A stretch of 5,294 bases of DNA from Anaerolineales bacterium. Lineage in GTDB: Bacteria; Chloroflexota; Anaerolineae; 4572-78; NAK82. A model generated the notes under the pieces. That model worked only from the letters and a program-made list of their open reading frames with translations. It was not told the origin of the DNA and made no database searches. The stretch covers positions 1-5,294 of the forward strand of contig JAHELX010000471.1 of assembly GCA_024643945.1 (NCBI GenBank), in the 5' to 3' direction. The stretch's first letter is position 1, and each line of letters opens with the position of its first letter. Shown here in pieces: positions 5,268 to 5,294 of this stretch. The position numbers and the translations under genes are program-made.

Positions 5268-5294
5268 TCAGCTCTTGGTGTCTTCTTCCGCGCC
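5268..5294 (-). CDS. Probable C-terminal end of a convergent gene (partial)
   Basis: Read on the minus strand, the window edge encodes GAEEDTKS followed by TGA (5270-5268). A short, acidic and hydrophilic tail like this is a common protein ending. The bidirectional hairpin at 5196-5231 sits where the terminator of such a gene should be. Only eight codons are visible, so neither the family nor even the existence of the gene is certain. The other two minus frames give less protein-like peptides or run through the terminator. Confidence 0.4.
   Translation of the reverse strand, partial: GAEEDTKS

Overview
The window carries five complete or nearly complete plus-strand genes, the last codons of a sixth at the left edge, and probably the tail of a convergent minus-strand gene at the right edge. 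Base composition is moderately GC-rich. Shine-Dalgarno sites are clear (AAGGAG or AAGGAGG) and coding density is ordinary for a bacterial chromosome. The gene mix is a PKD-type surface protein end, a DUF1269 protein, a NarL/LuxR response regulator, an HdeD-like protein, a pentameric ligand-gated channel and a YihY/BrkB protein. It suggests a free-living environmental bacterium. Chloroflexota is my best guess, but it rests on overall sequence feel and not on a marker gene. I see no transposase, integrase, tRNA, rRNA or CRISPR array.

Layout from left to right. Positions 1-93 are the C-terminus of a PKD-like beta-sandwich protein. Positions 94-366 are a 273-base gap with a short perfect palindrome (122-138) and a roughly 90-base imperfect inverted repeat (254-343) that ends just before the next ribosome binding site. 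Positions 367-855 encode a DUF1269 glycine-rich membrane protein, followed by a strong hairpin (870-903). Positions 984-1622 encode an orphan response regulator, followed by a small hairpin (1627-1643). Positions 1709-2242 encode a six-helix HdeD/DUF308 membrane protein. Its stop codon overlaps (ATGA) the start of a 641-residue channel subunit (2239-4164). A YihY/BrkB membrane protein follows after 42 bases (4207-5091). An apparently bidirectional intrinsic terminator (5196-5231) closes the run, just before a probable minus-strand gene end (5268-5294).

The standout is the 2239-4164 gene. It is a prokaryotic member of the Cys-loop receptor superfamily. It has a signal peptide, two tandem beta-sandwich (PPC-like) N-terminal domains, the ligand-binding-type extracellular domain with the FPFD signature, and four membrane helices. 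This is the same general plan as the multidomain bacterial channel DeCLIC, unlike the short GLIC and ELIC. It is probably translationally coupled to an HdeD-family protein, a family whose founder is linked to acid resistance. The stretch 1709-5091 therefore reads as a membrane or envelope stress operon that includes a ligand- or ion-gated channel. The response regulator and DUF1269 protein may belong to the same stress neighbourhood, but the regulatory link is inference only.
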